In this document: piece after piece, positions 17,745 through 25,527 of the stretch
How the letters are laid out: each line of letters opens with the position of its first letter
Numbering within the stretch: position 1 is the stretch's first letter
NCBI RefSeq assembly: GCF_014269035.2
Contig: NZ_JABWRP020000010.1
Location: 62,001 to 126,000 of the forward strand
DNA length: 64,000 nucleotides
From: Pseudomonas vlassakiae
GTDB lineage: Bacteria; Pseudomonadota; Gammaproteobacteria; Pseudomonadales; Pseudomonadaceae
Reading direction: 5' to 3'
Position numbers and translations under genes: made by a program
Notes under the pieces: generated by a model
Told to the model about the DNA's origin: nothing
What the model saw: the letters and a program-made list of their open reading frames with translations, nothing else
Database searches by the model: none

Positions 17745-18203
17745 TCAGTTCTCCAGTACGCTCAGCAGGCCGAGGGGCAGGGGTACGTCCATGACGCGAT
17801 CGAACAGCCAGTAGAGGAACACGCTCATGCCCACCACCACGAGGGTGCTGTTCAACCAGCGGCCGCCATACAGGCGCGCCATGGGGATGCCGACCAGGAT
17901 GGCGCTGAGGATGAAGCCCAGGACCTCAAAGGTGGCGGCGAAGATGATCAGCAGGCCGACGCAGGCGGTGATCTTGATCAGGGTTTCGCGGTCGAGCGCC
18001 GGCTCGTCGTCCTTGCGCACGATAGGCGTCGGGCGGATGGCCAGGTACAGCAAGCCCAGGCTCATCAGGCCGAGCATCAGCAACGGGTAGGCGCGTGGCC
18101 CCACCGGTTCGTAGGAAAACGCGGCCTGGTAGGGCCAGGCCATCACGGCCAGGGCGGCGCACACCGCCAGCAGGGCCAGGGCGAAGATGCGTTGCAGGAT
18201 CAT
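17745..18203 (-). CDS. tctB: Tripartite tricarboxylate transporter, small membrane subunit TctB
   Basis: A 152-residue protein with four hydrophobic helices, the usual size for TctB. ATG 18203 has a GAGGA site seven bases upstream and is preferred to the TTG two codons earlier. Its stop lies three bases before the tctA start. It partners TctA in the membrane. Confidence 0.9.
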   Translation of the reverse strand: MILQRIFALALLAVCAALAVMAWPYQAAFSYEPVGPRAYPLLMLGLMSLGLLYLAIRPTPIVRKDDEPALDRETLIKITACVGLLIIFAATFEVLGFILSAILVGIPMARLYGGRWLNSTLVVVGMSVFLYWLFDRVMDVPLPLGLLSVLEN

Positions 18204-18237
18204 TGGCAAATCCTCGTTGTTTACGGCACGACGCGGA

Positions 18238-18271
18238 CCCCGTGGGAGCGGGCATGCCCGCTCCCACGGGG
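18238..18271. repeat. 34-bp perfect palindrome between tctC and tctB (REP-like)
   Basis: A GTGGGAGCGGGC arm and its complement form a perfect 17-bp hairpin in the 88-base gap inside the operon. The GTGGGAGCGGG core is shared with other repeats in this window. It could trim or protect the tctC message, raising binding protein relative to membrane subunits. There is no T run, so it is not a classical terminator. Confidence 0.8.
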
Positions 18272-18291
18272 TTCGGTGAAAGATCGGGGGC

Positions 18292-19272
18292 TTACTGGAT
18301 CAGGCCGAATTCCTTGGCCAGTGCCTTGTACTCAGTCACCTGCTTCTTCACGTAACCGTCAAGCTCCGCGCCGGTCATGGCGAACGGGAACAGTTCGCGC
18401 TGGTCACGCAGCTTGGCGAAGTCTTCCGATGCCAGCATCTTGTCGAACGAGTCTTTCCACCAGGCGTAGTCTTCGTCGCTCACCTTCGGCCCCAGGTAGA
18501 AGCCGCGTACCACCGGCCAGACGATGTCGTAGCCCTGTTCCTTGGCAGTAGGGATATCTTTCATCTCCGGCTCGTCCAGGCGATGTTCCGAGAACACCGC
18601 GAGGATGCGCATGTTGCCGCTCTGGATGTGCGGCATGGAGTCGGAGATGTCGGTAGAGCCAACCTGGATATGCCCACCCAGCAGCGCGGTGGCGATTTCG
18701 CCGCCGCCTTCCAGGGCCACGTAGCGCAGGTCGCGCGGGTTGATGCCAGCGGCCTTGGCGATGAGCGCGGTCTGCATCCAGTCCTGGCTGCCGACGGTGC
18801 CGCCGGAGCCGATCACCACCTTGCTCGGGTCCGCCTTCAGTGCAGCGACCAGGTCATCGAGGGTCTTGTACGGCGAATCACTCTTCACTGCGATCGCGCC
18901 GTAGCTGGTGCCGACCGCGGCCAGCCACTTCACCGCGTTCTCGTCGAAACGGCCGAACTTGCCTTGGGCCAGGTTCAGCAGCGAACCACTCGACCAGGCC
19001 ACCAGGGTGCCAGCGTCGGCCGGGCGCTGGGCGACCACCGCGTTGTAGGCGACTGCACCGACACCGCCTGGCATGTAGGTCACGCGCATCGGCTTGCTGA
19101 GGATCTTCTCCTCCACCAGGGCGCTCTGCACCAGTTTGCAGGTCAGGTCGAAGCCACCGCCGGGCGAGGCCGGGGCGATGCATTCAGGGCGTTTCGGTTC
19201 GGCGGCGAGGGCATTGCCGGCCAACAGCAGGCAGCCGGTGGCGAGGACGAGGCGGCGCAGTGAAAAGGTCAT
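18292..19272 (-). CDS. tctC: Tripartite tricarboxylate transporter, periplasmic binding protein TctC
   Basis: A 326-residue exported solute receptor (Bug/TctC family) for citrate-type acids. The signal peptide MTFSLRRLVLATGCLLLAGNALA is cleaved before AEPKRPECIAPASPGGGFDLTCKLV, whose ASPGGGFD is the family ligand loop. Later motifs include YMPGGVGAVAYNAV and VVIGSGGTVGSQDWMQTALI. It precedes tctB by 88 bases and follows opdH by 43, so porin, receptor and channel are one transcription unit. ATG 19272 has an ACGGAGA site upstream. Confidence 0.95.
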   Translation of the reverse strand: MTFSLRRLVLATGCLLLAGNALAAEPKRPECIAPASPGGGFDLTCKLVQSALVEEKILSKPMRVTYMPGGVGAVAYNAVVAQRPADAGTLVAWSSGSLLNLAQGKFGRFDENAVKWLAAVGTSYGAIAVKSDSPYKTLDDLVAALKADPSKVVIGSGGTVGSQDWMQTALIAKAAGINPRDLRYVALEGGGEIATALLGGHIQVGSTDISDSMPHIQSGNMRILAVFSEHRLDEPEMKDIPTAKEQGYDIVWPVVRGFYLGPKVSDEDYAWWKDSFDKMLASEDFAKLRDQRELFPFAMTGAELDGYVKKQVTEYKALAKEFGLIQ

Positions 19273-19289
19273 CGAATGTCTCCGTGAGC

Positions 19290-19300
19290 GTTTTTGTTTT
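19290..19300 (-). promoter_or_regulatory. Possible Hfq/Crc site before tctC
   Basis: On the transcript strand AAAACAAAAAC contains one perfect AANAANAA match (AACAAAAA), just upstream of the tctC ribosome binding site. This is the pattern bound by Hfq with Crc in pseudomonads to block translation of less-preferred substrate genes. Confidence 0.45.
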
Positions 19301-19315
19301 GGGTTACCGCATGGG

Positions 19316-20605
19316 TTACCAGAGCGCTACGCTGTAGCTCACCAGCAGCCGCACTTCGTCCGCATCGCGAGCGAAGTTGGAGCGGAAGGTGGCGTTGCGC
19401 AGGCGCACGGCGACGTTCTTCAACGGGCCGCTTTGTACCACGTACTTCAGTTCGGTGTTGCGCTCCCACTCCTTGCCCTCGCCACCGGCGGCACGGCTGA
19501 CGTTGTCGCCGCTGATGTAGCGGGTCATGAAGGTCAGGCCGGGGACGCCGAGGGCGGCGAAGTTGTAGTCGTAGCGCGCTTGCCACGAGCGTTCGTCGGC
19601 GCCGGCGAAGTCGTTGATCTGGACGAAGTTGACCAGATACGGGTCGGCGCCATCGATGTAGGGGAAGGCGCTGTCACCCGACAGCTGCTGCCAGGCGGCG
19701 CTGACCTTGTGCCCGCCCAGGCTGTAACTGAGCAGGGTGTTGAACGTGGTGTTGTCGATCCGCCCAGCCTTCGCCGCGCCAGCATCGTCGCTGATCGCCA
19801 GGCGCACGTCGGCGCCGAAGGTGCCCGGGCCCCAGGGCTGGGTGGCCAGCATGCCGATGAAGTGCTGACGGTAGATGTCGTCGAGCTGGGCGAAGTGGTA
19901 GCTGCCGGTGATGCGGTCGGTAAATTTGTAGTCCACGCCGGCCAGGTCGAGGTTGTCGGCACTGAAGGTGCCGCCGAAACGGCCATTCTTGTTGTTGAGG
20001 GCCAGGTCTTCCCAGTTGGTGTCGTTGCGGTCCTTGGCCTTGTCCAGGCGCCCGCCGGTGAAGGTCAGGCCCTTGATCTCCTGGGAGGTCAGCAGGCCAC
20101 CCTCGAAGGTTTGCGGCAGGATGCGACCATCATTGGGCTGCAGGGTCGGCAGTTCAGGGATCAGGGTACCGATCTTCAGTTCGGTCTTCGACACTTTCAC
20201 CTTGCCGGTCAGGCCAAGCTTGGAGTACTCGTCGGCGGCCTTGCCATCATCGTGGGTCGGCAGCAGGCCGGTGTCGGTGCGGTCGGGGCTGGAGTCGAGC
20301 TTGATGCCCATCATGCCCAGCGCATCCAGGCCGAAGCCTACGGTGCCATCGGTGTAGCCGGACTCGAAGTTGAGCATGAAGCCCTGGGCCCACTCGTCGC
20401 GCTTGGATTGTTGCGCGCTGGTGCCATCGCGGAAGTCGCGGTTGAAGTACATGTTGCGGGTTTCGAAGGTCGCCGTGCTGTCTTCGAAGAAGGCGGCCTG
20501 GCTCAACGGGGCGACACCGGCAAGTGCAAGGGCACTGGCGATGGCAGAAGGACGTGCGGACAGGGAACGGCTAGGCGCGAACGCCTGAGGCTGCGATGAC
20601 AGCAT
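19316..20605 (-). CDS. opdH: OprD-family outer membrane porin for tricarboxylates
   Basis: A 429-residue outer membrane channel. A long signal region (to about SQAAFF) precedes the OprD-family mature start FFEDSTATFETRNMYFNRDFRDG, and the chain ends in an aromatic residue (SYSVALW) as beta-barrels do. Internal motifs GFMLNFESGYTDGTVGFGLDALGMMGIKLDS and RYDYNFAALGVPGLTFMTRYISGDNV are typical of the OpdH/OpdK branch. OpdH takes up cis-aconitate and citrate in P. aeruginosa, and the link with tctCBA supports the same role here. CGGAG lies eight bases before ATG 20605 and is abutted by an A-rich regulatory run. Confidence 0.92.
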   Translation of the reverse strand: MLSSQPQAFAPSRSLSARPSAIASALALAGVAPLSQAAFFEDSTATFETRNMYFNRDFRDGTSAQQSKRDEWAQGFMLNFESGYTDGTVGFGLDALGMMGIKLDSSPDRTDTGLLPTHDDGKAADEYSKLGLTGKVKVSKTELKIGTLIPELPTLQPNDGRILPQTFEGGLLTSQEIKGLTFTGGRLDKAKDRNDTNWEDLALNNKNGRFGGTFSADNLDLAGVDYKFTDRITGSYHFAQLDDIYRQHFIGMLATQPWGPGTFGADVRLAISDDAGAAKAGRIDNTTFNTLLSYSLGGHKVSAAWQQLSGDSAFPYIDGADPYLVNFVQINDFAGADERSWQARYDYNFAALGVPGLTFMTRYISGDNVSRAAGGEGKEWERNTELKYVVQSGPLKNVAVRLRNATFRSNFARDADEVRLLVSYSVALW

Positions 20606-20618
20606 CGGGATGACTCCG

Positions 20619-20634
20619 TTTTTTTGTTCTTATT
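20619..20634 (-). promoter_or_regulatory. Strong Hfq/Crc catabolite-repression site at opdH
   Basis: The opdH leader reads AATAAGAACAAAAAAA immediately before the CGGAG ribosome binding site. It comprises five consecutive ARN triplets (AAT AAG AAC AAA AAA) and three overlapping AANAANAA matches. Hfq binds ARN repeats through its distal face and Crc stabilises the complex, so opdH translation should be off when preferred carbon sources are present. Confidence 0.7.
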
Positions 20635-20697
20635 CGTTGCACCTTGCTGGTGCTTTTTTCGGCGCGTGGGGCGACCGTGGTGCGATGCTAGGTAATG

Positions 20698-20729
20698 AAC
20701 CTTTCGCTAACCTTTCAGCGTGAAAGGTT
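20698..20729. promoter_or_regulatory. Candidate TctD operator between opdH and tctD
   Basis: AACCTTTC occurs twice as direct repeats 11 bases apart (20698, 20709). The second copy also forms a palindrome with GAAAGGTT (AACCTTTCA-GCG-TGAAAGGTT, 20709-20729). An 11-base period suits tandem binding of an OmpR-class regulator. The site sits between the divergent opdH and tctD genes, where TctD must act. Inference from pattern and context. Confidence 0.6.
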
Positions 20730-20805
20730 TGTTCCAAGGGGCTTCACAGGCTTGCCGACAGCGGTACACTCCGCGCCACCGCCCCACCCGAGCAGGGAGA
20801 ATCCG

Positions 20806-21477
20806 ATGCGTGTGCTGTTGGTCGAAGACCATCTGCAACTGGCCGAAAGCGTGGCCCAGGCCCTGAAGAGCCAAGGCCTGACCGTGGATGTATTGCACGA
20901 TGGCGTGGCTGCCGACCTGGCCTTGGCCAGCGAGGAATATGCCGTTGCCGTGCTCGACGTGGGCCTGCCGCGGATGGACGGCTTCGAGGTGCTGGCGCGC
21001 CTGCGCGGTCGTGGCAAGACCTTGCCGGTGCTGATGCTCACCGCGCGCAGCGACGTGAAGGACCGTGTGCATGGCCTGAACCTTGGCGCCGATGATTACC
21101 TGGCCAAGCCTTTTGAACTGACCGAACTCGAAGCACGGGTGAAGGCGCTGCTCAGGCGCAGTGTGCTGGGGGGCGAGCGCCAGCAGCGCTGCGGGCCACT
21201 GGTCTATGACCTGGACACCCGGCGCTTCAGCCTCGGCGAGGACAACCTGACCCTGACCTCGCGCGAACAGAGCGTGCTGGAGGCTTTGATCGCCCGCCCG
21301 GGCCGGGTGATGAGCAAGGAACAGCTGGCCGCCCAGGTATTCGGCCTGGATGAAGAAGCAAGCCCTGATGCCATCGAAATCTACATCCATCGCCTGCGCA
21401 AGAAACTCGATGGCCACTCGGTCGCCATCGTCACCTTCCGTGGCCTGGGTTACCTGCTCGAGCACCGCGATGCGTGA
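20806..21477 (+). CDS. tctD: Response regulator TctD (OmpR class)
   Basis: A 223-residue DNA-binding regulator of tricarboxylate uptake. The receiver domain has the acidic pair E7-D8, phosphoacceptor Asp51 (VLDVGLPRMDG), Thr in LMLTARS and Lys in YLAKPFE. A winged-helix domain follows from about residue 125 (LTLTSREQSVLEALIARPGRVMSKEQL and IEIYIHRLRKKLDG). ATG 20806 follows AGGGAGA. Codons upstream of 20806 are excluded because MRVLLVEDH is the normal start. The stop overlaps the tctE start. Confidence 0.93.
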   Translation: MRVLLVEDHLQLAESVAQALKSQGLTVDVLHDGVAADLALASEEYAVAVLDVGLPRMDGFEVLARLRGRGKTLPVLMLTARSDVKDRVHGLNLGADDYLAKPFELTELEARVKALLRRSVLGGERQQRCGPLVYDLDTRRFSLGEDNLTLTSREQSVLEALIARPGRVMSKEQLAAQVFGLDEEASPDAIEIYIHRLRKKLDGHSVAIVTFRGLGYLLEHRDA

Positions 21478-22849
21478 CAACGGCAGCTTGCGCGGGCGGC
21501 TGCTGGGCAACCTGGCACTGCTGCTGGTGGTGCTGATGCTGGCCAGCGGCCTTAGCGCCTACTGGAACGGTCGCGAAGCAGCCGATACCGCGTATGACCG
21601 CACCTTGCTGGCTTCGGCGCGGACCATCGCTGCCGGGCTGTCCCAGCGTGACGGCAGCCTGAGCGCCGATGTGCCCTACGTGGCGCTGGACACCTTCGCC
21701 TACGACAGCGCCGGGCGTATCTACTATCAGGTTCTGGACATCAATCAGAAGCTGATTTCCGGTTACGAGCACTTGCCGCCACCGCCGCCCGGCACGCCGC
21801 GCACTGACGACTATCCGGCGCTGGCGCGCTTCTACGACGCCACCTACCTTGGCCAGGATGTGCGAGTGGTCAGCCTGCTGAAGGCGGTGAGCGAGCCGAA
21901 CATGAACGGCATGGCGGAAATCCGCGTGGCCGAGACCGAAGAGGCGCGGGTGCGCATGGCCCGTGGGTTGATGGCCGACACCCTGCTGCGTCTGGGTATG
22001 CTGGCGCTGGGCGCGCTGGTCATGGTGGGGTTCGCGGTCAGCGCGGCACTTCGCCCGCTGGAGCGCCTGCGTACAGCGGTAGAGGAGCGCCAGCCGGATG
22101 ACCTGCGGGCGTTGCCGGTGGTCCAGGTGCAGCGTGAGCTGGGCCCACTGGTGCGTGCCTTGAACCACTTCACCGAGCGGTTGCGCGGGCAGTTCGAACG
22201 CCAGGCACAATTCATTGCCGAGGCTGCCCACGAACTGCGTACACCGCTGGCGGCACTGAAGGCGCGGGTCGAGCTGGGGTTGCGTTCGCAACAGCCCGAA
22301 GAATGGCGGCAGACCCTGGAGTCGGCTGCGCAAGGCACTGATCGCCTGACTCATCTGGCCAATCAGTTGCTGTCACTGGCGCGGGTCGAGAACGGTGCCC
22401 GGGCGATTGCCGAAGGCGGTGCCCAGCGCCTGGACTTGAGCCAGCTGGCCCGTGAACTGGGCATGGCCATGGCGCCACTGGCCTACAACCGGGGCGTCGC
22501 CTTGGCCCTGGAGGCCGAGGCGCCGGTGTGGTTGAAGGGCGAGCCGACGCTGCTCAACGAGCTGCTCAGCAACCTGGTCGACAACGCGCTGGCGCATACC
22601 CCGGCGGGCGGCAATGTGATCCTGCGGGTGCTGGCGCCGGCAGTGCTGGAGGTTGAGGATGATGGGCCGGGGATTCCCGAAGCAGAGCGGGAGCGGGTGT
22701 TCGAGCGCTTCTATCGAAGGGGCGTGCAGGGCAGTGGACTGGGGTTGGCCATTGTCGGTGAGATCTGCAGGGCGCACCTGGCTCAGATCAGCCTGCATGA
22801 TGGCGAGAAGGGCGGGTTGAAGGTGCGGGTGAGTTTCATCGCTGACTGA
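21470..22849 (+). CDS. tctE: Sensor histidine kinase TctE
   Basis: A 459-residue membrane kinase paired with TctD; ATG 21470 overlaps the tctD stop by eight bases. A helix at about 11-31, a periplasmic domain with GRIYYQVLDINQKLISGYEHLPPPPPGTP (the TctE-type citrate sensor region) and a second helix at 172-193 precede HAMP. The H-box is [17 protein letters not shown] with His254; the ATP-binding domain has LLSNLVDNALAHTP, VEDDGPGIP and GSGLGLAIVGEI. It probably senses tricarboxylates and phosphorylates TctD to switch on opdH-tctCBA. Confidence 0.92.
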   Translation: MRDNGSLRGRLLGNLALLLVVLMLASGLSAYWNGREAADTAYDRTLLASARTIAAGLSQRDGSLSADVPYVALDTFAYDSAGRIYYQVLDINQKLISGYEHLPPPPPGTPRTDDYPALARFYDATYLGQDVRVVSLLKAVSEPNMNGMAEIRVAETEEARVRMARGLMADTLLRLGMLALGALVMVGFAVSAALRPLERLRTAVEERQPDDLRALPVVQVQRELGPLVRALNHFTERLRGQFERQAQFIAEAAHELRTPLAALKARVELGLRSQQPEEWRQTLESAAQGTDRLTHLANQLLSLARVENGARAIAEGGAQRLDLSQLARELGMAMAPLAYNRGVALALEAEAPVWLKGEPTLLNELLSNLVDNALAHTPAGGNVILRVLAPAVLEVEDDGPGIPEAERERVFERFYRRGVQGSGLGLAIVGEICRAHLAQISLHDGEKGGLKVRVSFIAD

Positions 22850-22864
22850 TCTGTAGCCTGTGCT

Positions 22865-22897
22865 GGCCTCTTCGCGTCGAACCGCCGTGAAGAGGCC
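22865..22897. repeat. REP-like hairpin between tctE and the HDOD gene
   Basis: GGCCTCTTC and GAAGAGGCC arms with a 15-base middle, inside the 65-base gap between convergent genes. The GGCCTCTTCGCG core is the P. putida REP motif. It could serve as transcript 3' end protection for both genes. Confidence 0.75.
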
Positions 22898-22914
22898 GGT
22901 ACTGGCAGCACAAG

Positions 22915-23721
22915 TCAGCGCAACATGCTCCGCGCTTCCAGCAACTCGGCAACCTCCAGTTCGGTGCCAAACGGCAGCCCAAGATGGCGATAAGCAGGCA
23001 ACGCCGCCAACGGCCGGCTGCGCGCGCGCTGGCTCAGGCACTTGGCGATCTGCACCACGTCGATGTAGTCCACCTTGTCGGTGCGCCGGTCCAGGTCCTG
23101 GACCTGGCTCGGCAGGTTGACCAGCTGCTCGGGAAACTCCCACGAAGAGAGGATCTTGTCGCCCAGTACTGGCTGGATCTGCTCGATCACATAATGCAGG
23201 CAGACCGGGTCGGAAAGCAGCTCGTTATGTTCTTCGGCGTAGATCAGCACCGGTAGTGCACCGATCTGGTTGACCAGCCCACCGAGTGTCGCCTGGTCGG
23301 GCTTCAGTTGGGTGAAGCGGCGGCAAATTTCGTAGCTGATGCCGGCAACTTCAAGGCTATTTGACCAGATGTCGCGCAGTTTCTGTTCAACCGCCGGCGA
23401 GCGTGCATGGAAGATCTGTTCGATCACCAGGCCGATGGCCAGGTTGCAGCTGTAGTTGATGCCCATGCGGGTGATGGCCGTGTGCAAGTCGGTGACTTCG
23501 ACCGCTGCACGCAACAGCGGGCTGTTGACCACCTTGATCAGGCGCGCCGACAGGGCGGCATCACGGCCGATCACCTTGCTCAGGGCGGCAACGCTGATCT
23601 CGCTGTCTTCGGCGGCCTCGCGAATGCTCAGGGCTACCTCGGGCAGGGTTGGCAGGACCAGGTCATCGTTGTCGATGGCAGCCAGCAACTGCGCTTGAAC
23701 CATCTCGGCCAGCTTGTTCAT
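22915..23721 (-). CDS. HDOD domain protein
   Basis: A 268-residue protein made almost entirely of an HDOD domain (LPTLPEVALSIREAAEDSEISVAALSKVIGRDAALSARLIKVVNSPLL, then HTAITRMGINYSCNLAIGL). HDOD lacks the full metal-binding HD residues, and such proteins act as signalling scaffolds linked to c-di-GMP and motility rather than as phosphodiesterases. It is encoded 31 bases downstream of ygfZ on the same strand, so the two may be cotranscribed. No additional output domain is present. Confidence 0.88.
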   Translation of the reverse strand: MNKLAEMVQAQLLAAIDNDDLVLPTLPEVALSIREAAEDSEISVAALSKVIGRDAALSARLIKVVNSPLLRAAVEVTDLHTAITRMGINYSCNLAIGLVIEQIFHARSPAVEQKLRDIWSNSLEVAGISYEICRRFTQLKPDQATLGGLVNQIGALPVLIYAEEHNELLSDPVCLHYVIEQIQPVLGDKILSSWEFPEQLVNLPSQVQDLDRRTDKVDYIDVVQIAKCLSQRARSRPLAALPAYRHLGLPFGTELEVAELLEARSMLR

Positions 23722-23752
23722 GAACGTCTCAACGGCAAGGGTGGTGCACTGT

Positions 23753-24694
23753 TCAGCGCTGGATTTCCTGGTCGCGGTCCAGCTCGTACGGCAGGCTCAA
23801 CACCTGCAGACGAGGGCCTTCGAGGCTGCCCAGGTGCAGGTTGTCGTCCTCCACCGACTCGGCGCTGAGCACCGCAAGCAACTCGCAACCCTGGCCGGTG
23901 CTGGCGGCCAGCACGACCTCGCCAACTGACGAGCCATGGGTCGGCGAGAAGATTTCCGTACCCGGGGCCGGAACATCCTGCTGCTCGAGTGCCAGCCGGT
24001 ACTGGCGGCGCTTGAGCTTGCCCAGGTACTGCATGCGCGCGACGATTTCCTGGCCGGTATAGCAGCCCTTCTTGAAGCTCACGCCATCAACGGCCTGCAG
24101 GTTGATCATTTGCGGGATGAACAGCTCACGGGTCGGGCCCATGACCTGGCCGATACCGGCGCGCACTTGCCCGAGCAGCCAGTCGTTGAGGCTGCCTTGC
24201 GGCAATGCGGCTGCCAGCTGTTGGCGAACGCTGTCGGCCTGGGCTACCGGTACCCAAAGTTCGGCACGGTCGGCGGAGACGGCAATTGCGATCAGGCCAT
24301 CATGGCGAGCGGTGCTACCCGCCGCTGGCGGAAGGTCCAGCCCCAGTGCCTGCAGCGCAGCGTTGCCCCCTTGCAGGCCGAAGCGTGCCCAGGCTGCGCT
24401 CTCATCGGTGAGCGTGGCCTTGGAAAAGACGGCGTACTTCTTCAGGTCGGCCAGTTGTGGCTCGAGCAACTCGCTGGCCATGGCCAGCAGGTAACCGTTG
24501 CCCTCGGGCAGGATGCGGAAGCTGGACTGCATGCGCCCCTTGACCATGCAGCGCGCGCCAAGGCTGGCGTGCTCGAGGCTGAGGTAGTTGATGTTGCAGG
24601 TCAGCTGGCCCTGCAGGAACTTGCCGGCGTCGGAGCCGCGGACGGCGAGGATGCCCTCGTGGGACAGGGGGCTGAAGAAAGCGGAATCGGCCAT
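23753..24694 (-). CDS. ygfZ: tRNA-modifying/Fe-S assembly protein YgfZ
   Basis: A 313-residue folate-binding protein of the GcvT-like family that supports synthesis or repair of certain iron-sulfur enzymes. The signature KGCYTGQEIVARMQYLGKLKRRQYRL with its essential Cys is complete. The N-terminal motif GILAVRGSDAGKFLQGQLTCNI is also present. It is divergent from sdhE across a 133-base gap; both genes serve cofactor-dependent respiratory enzymes. Confidence 0.93.
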   Translation of the reverse strand: MADSAFFSPLSHEGILAVRGSDAGKFLQGQLTCNINYLSLEHASLGARCMVKGRMQSSFRILPEGNGYLLAMASELLEPQLADLKKYAVFSKATLTDESAAWARFGLQGGNAALQALGLDLPPAAGSTARHDGLIAIAVSADRAELWVPVAQADSVRQQLAAALPQGSLNDWLLGQVRAGIGQVMGPTRELFIPQMINLQAVDGVSFKKGCYTGQEIVARMQYLGKLKRRQYRLALEQQDVPAPGTEIFSPTHGSSVGEVVLAASTGQGCELLAVLSAESVEDDNLHLGSLEGPRLQVLSLPYELDRDQEIQR

Positions 24695-24827
24695 GGGTCA
24701 TCGCGGTGGCTAAAGACTGGCGGCCATCATAGAACGCCAGTAACAAAATAGGTAGGTGACTAGACCAACGCCCTGTGCCGCTTCGATCAGTGCGCGGTAT
24801 ACTGCGCGACCATTCGAGGAGGGCCCC

Positions 24828-25082
24828 ATGGTCGAACAAACTGAACTCAACCGGCTTTTCTGGCACAGCCGCCGCGGCATGCTGGAACTGGACGTACTGC
24901 TGGTGCCATTCACCCAGGAGGTCTACCCGACCCTGAGCGAAGCCGACCGCGAACTTTATGTCCGCCTGTTGAGCTGTGAAGATCAGGACATGTTCGGCTG
25001 GTTCATGGAGCGCACCGAGTCGGAAGACCCTGAGCTGCAGCGCATGGTCCGTATCATTCTGGATCGTGTCCAGCCCAAGTGA
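24828..25082 (+). CDS. sdhE: FAD assembly factor SdhE
   Basis: An 84-residue protein that helps attach FAD covalently to the succinate dehydrogenase flavoprotein. The signature [17 protein letters not shown] contains the RGxxE motif required for function. A GAGGAGGG site precedes ATG 24828. The downstream ygfX start lies inside its final codons, as in many gammaproteobacteria. Confidence 0.93.
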   Translation: MVEQTELNRLFWHSRRGMLELDVLLVPFTQEVYPTLSEADRELYVRLLSCEDQDMFGWFMERTESEDPELQRMVRIILDRVQPK

Positions 25083-25527
25083 GTGTTTCCAGTGTCGCTG
25101 GCGAGGCTCGCGCCTGTTGCTGGCGGCCTACCTGGGTTGCCAGGTGCTGGCGCTGCTGGTCTTGTGGCTGAGCGCGCTGCCCTGGTGGCTTGGCTTATGC
25201 ATGCTTGCTACTTGTATCGCCCACGCTTGCTGGGTGATTCCCCGCCGCATTCTGCTGACTGATCCCCGTGCCGTTACCGGTTTGCGTCGCGATGCGTCGG
25301 GCTGGCAGGTGTTCAGCCGGGCGCTGGGCTGGCAGCCGGTGGCCTTGTGTCGGGACAGCGTGGCGCTGCCGGGGCTGGTGGTGTTGCGGTTCGTCAGGGC
25401 CGGGCACTGGCTTGGCGAGAGCCAGTGCGTGCCACGGGATGCCTTGGATGCTGACCTGCACCGACGTTTGCGGGTGAGGCTGAAGTTCAGCCGGCGCAGG
25501 TTCGACGCCTTGTTCAGGCCGGGCTGA
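25066..25527 (+). CDS. ygfX: YgfX (CptA) family inner membrane protein
   Basis: A 153-residue protein starting at GTG 25066 (read as M, then [11 protein letters not shown]), 17 bases inside sdhE. A hairpin of two membrane helices ([42 protein letters not shown]) precedes a cytoplasmic domain with [33 protein letters not shown]. It is the usual partner of SdhE; in E. coli the pair was also described as a toxin-antitoxin affecting cell division, but SdhE is now seen mainly as a flavinylation factor. Its end overlaps the convergent nadB by 14 bases. Confidence 0.85.
   Translation: MSSPSECFQCRWRGSRLLLAAYLGCQVLALLVLWLSALPWWLGLCMLATCIAHACWVIPRRILLTDPRAVTGLRRDASGWQVFSRALGWQPVALCRDSVALPGLVVLRFVRAGHWLGESQCVPRDALDADLHRRLRVRLKFSRRRFDALFRPG

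Noticed and set aside
25066..25527. sdhE-ygfX as an active toxin-antitoxin module
   Set aside because: The pair is a conserved housekeeping locus; SdhE is best explained as the flavinylation factor and nothing here supports toxicity.
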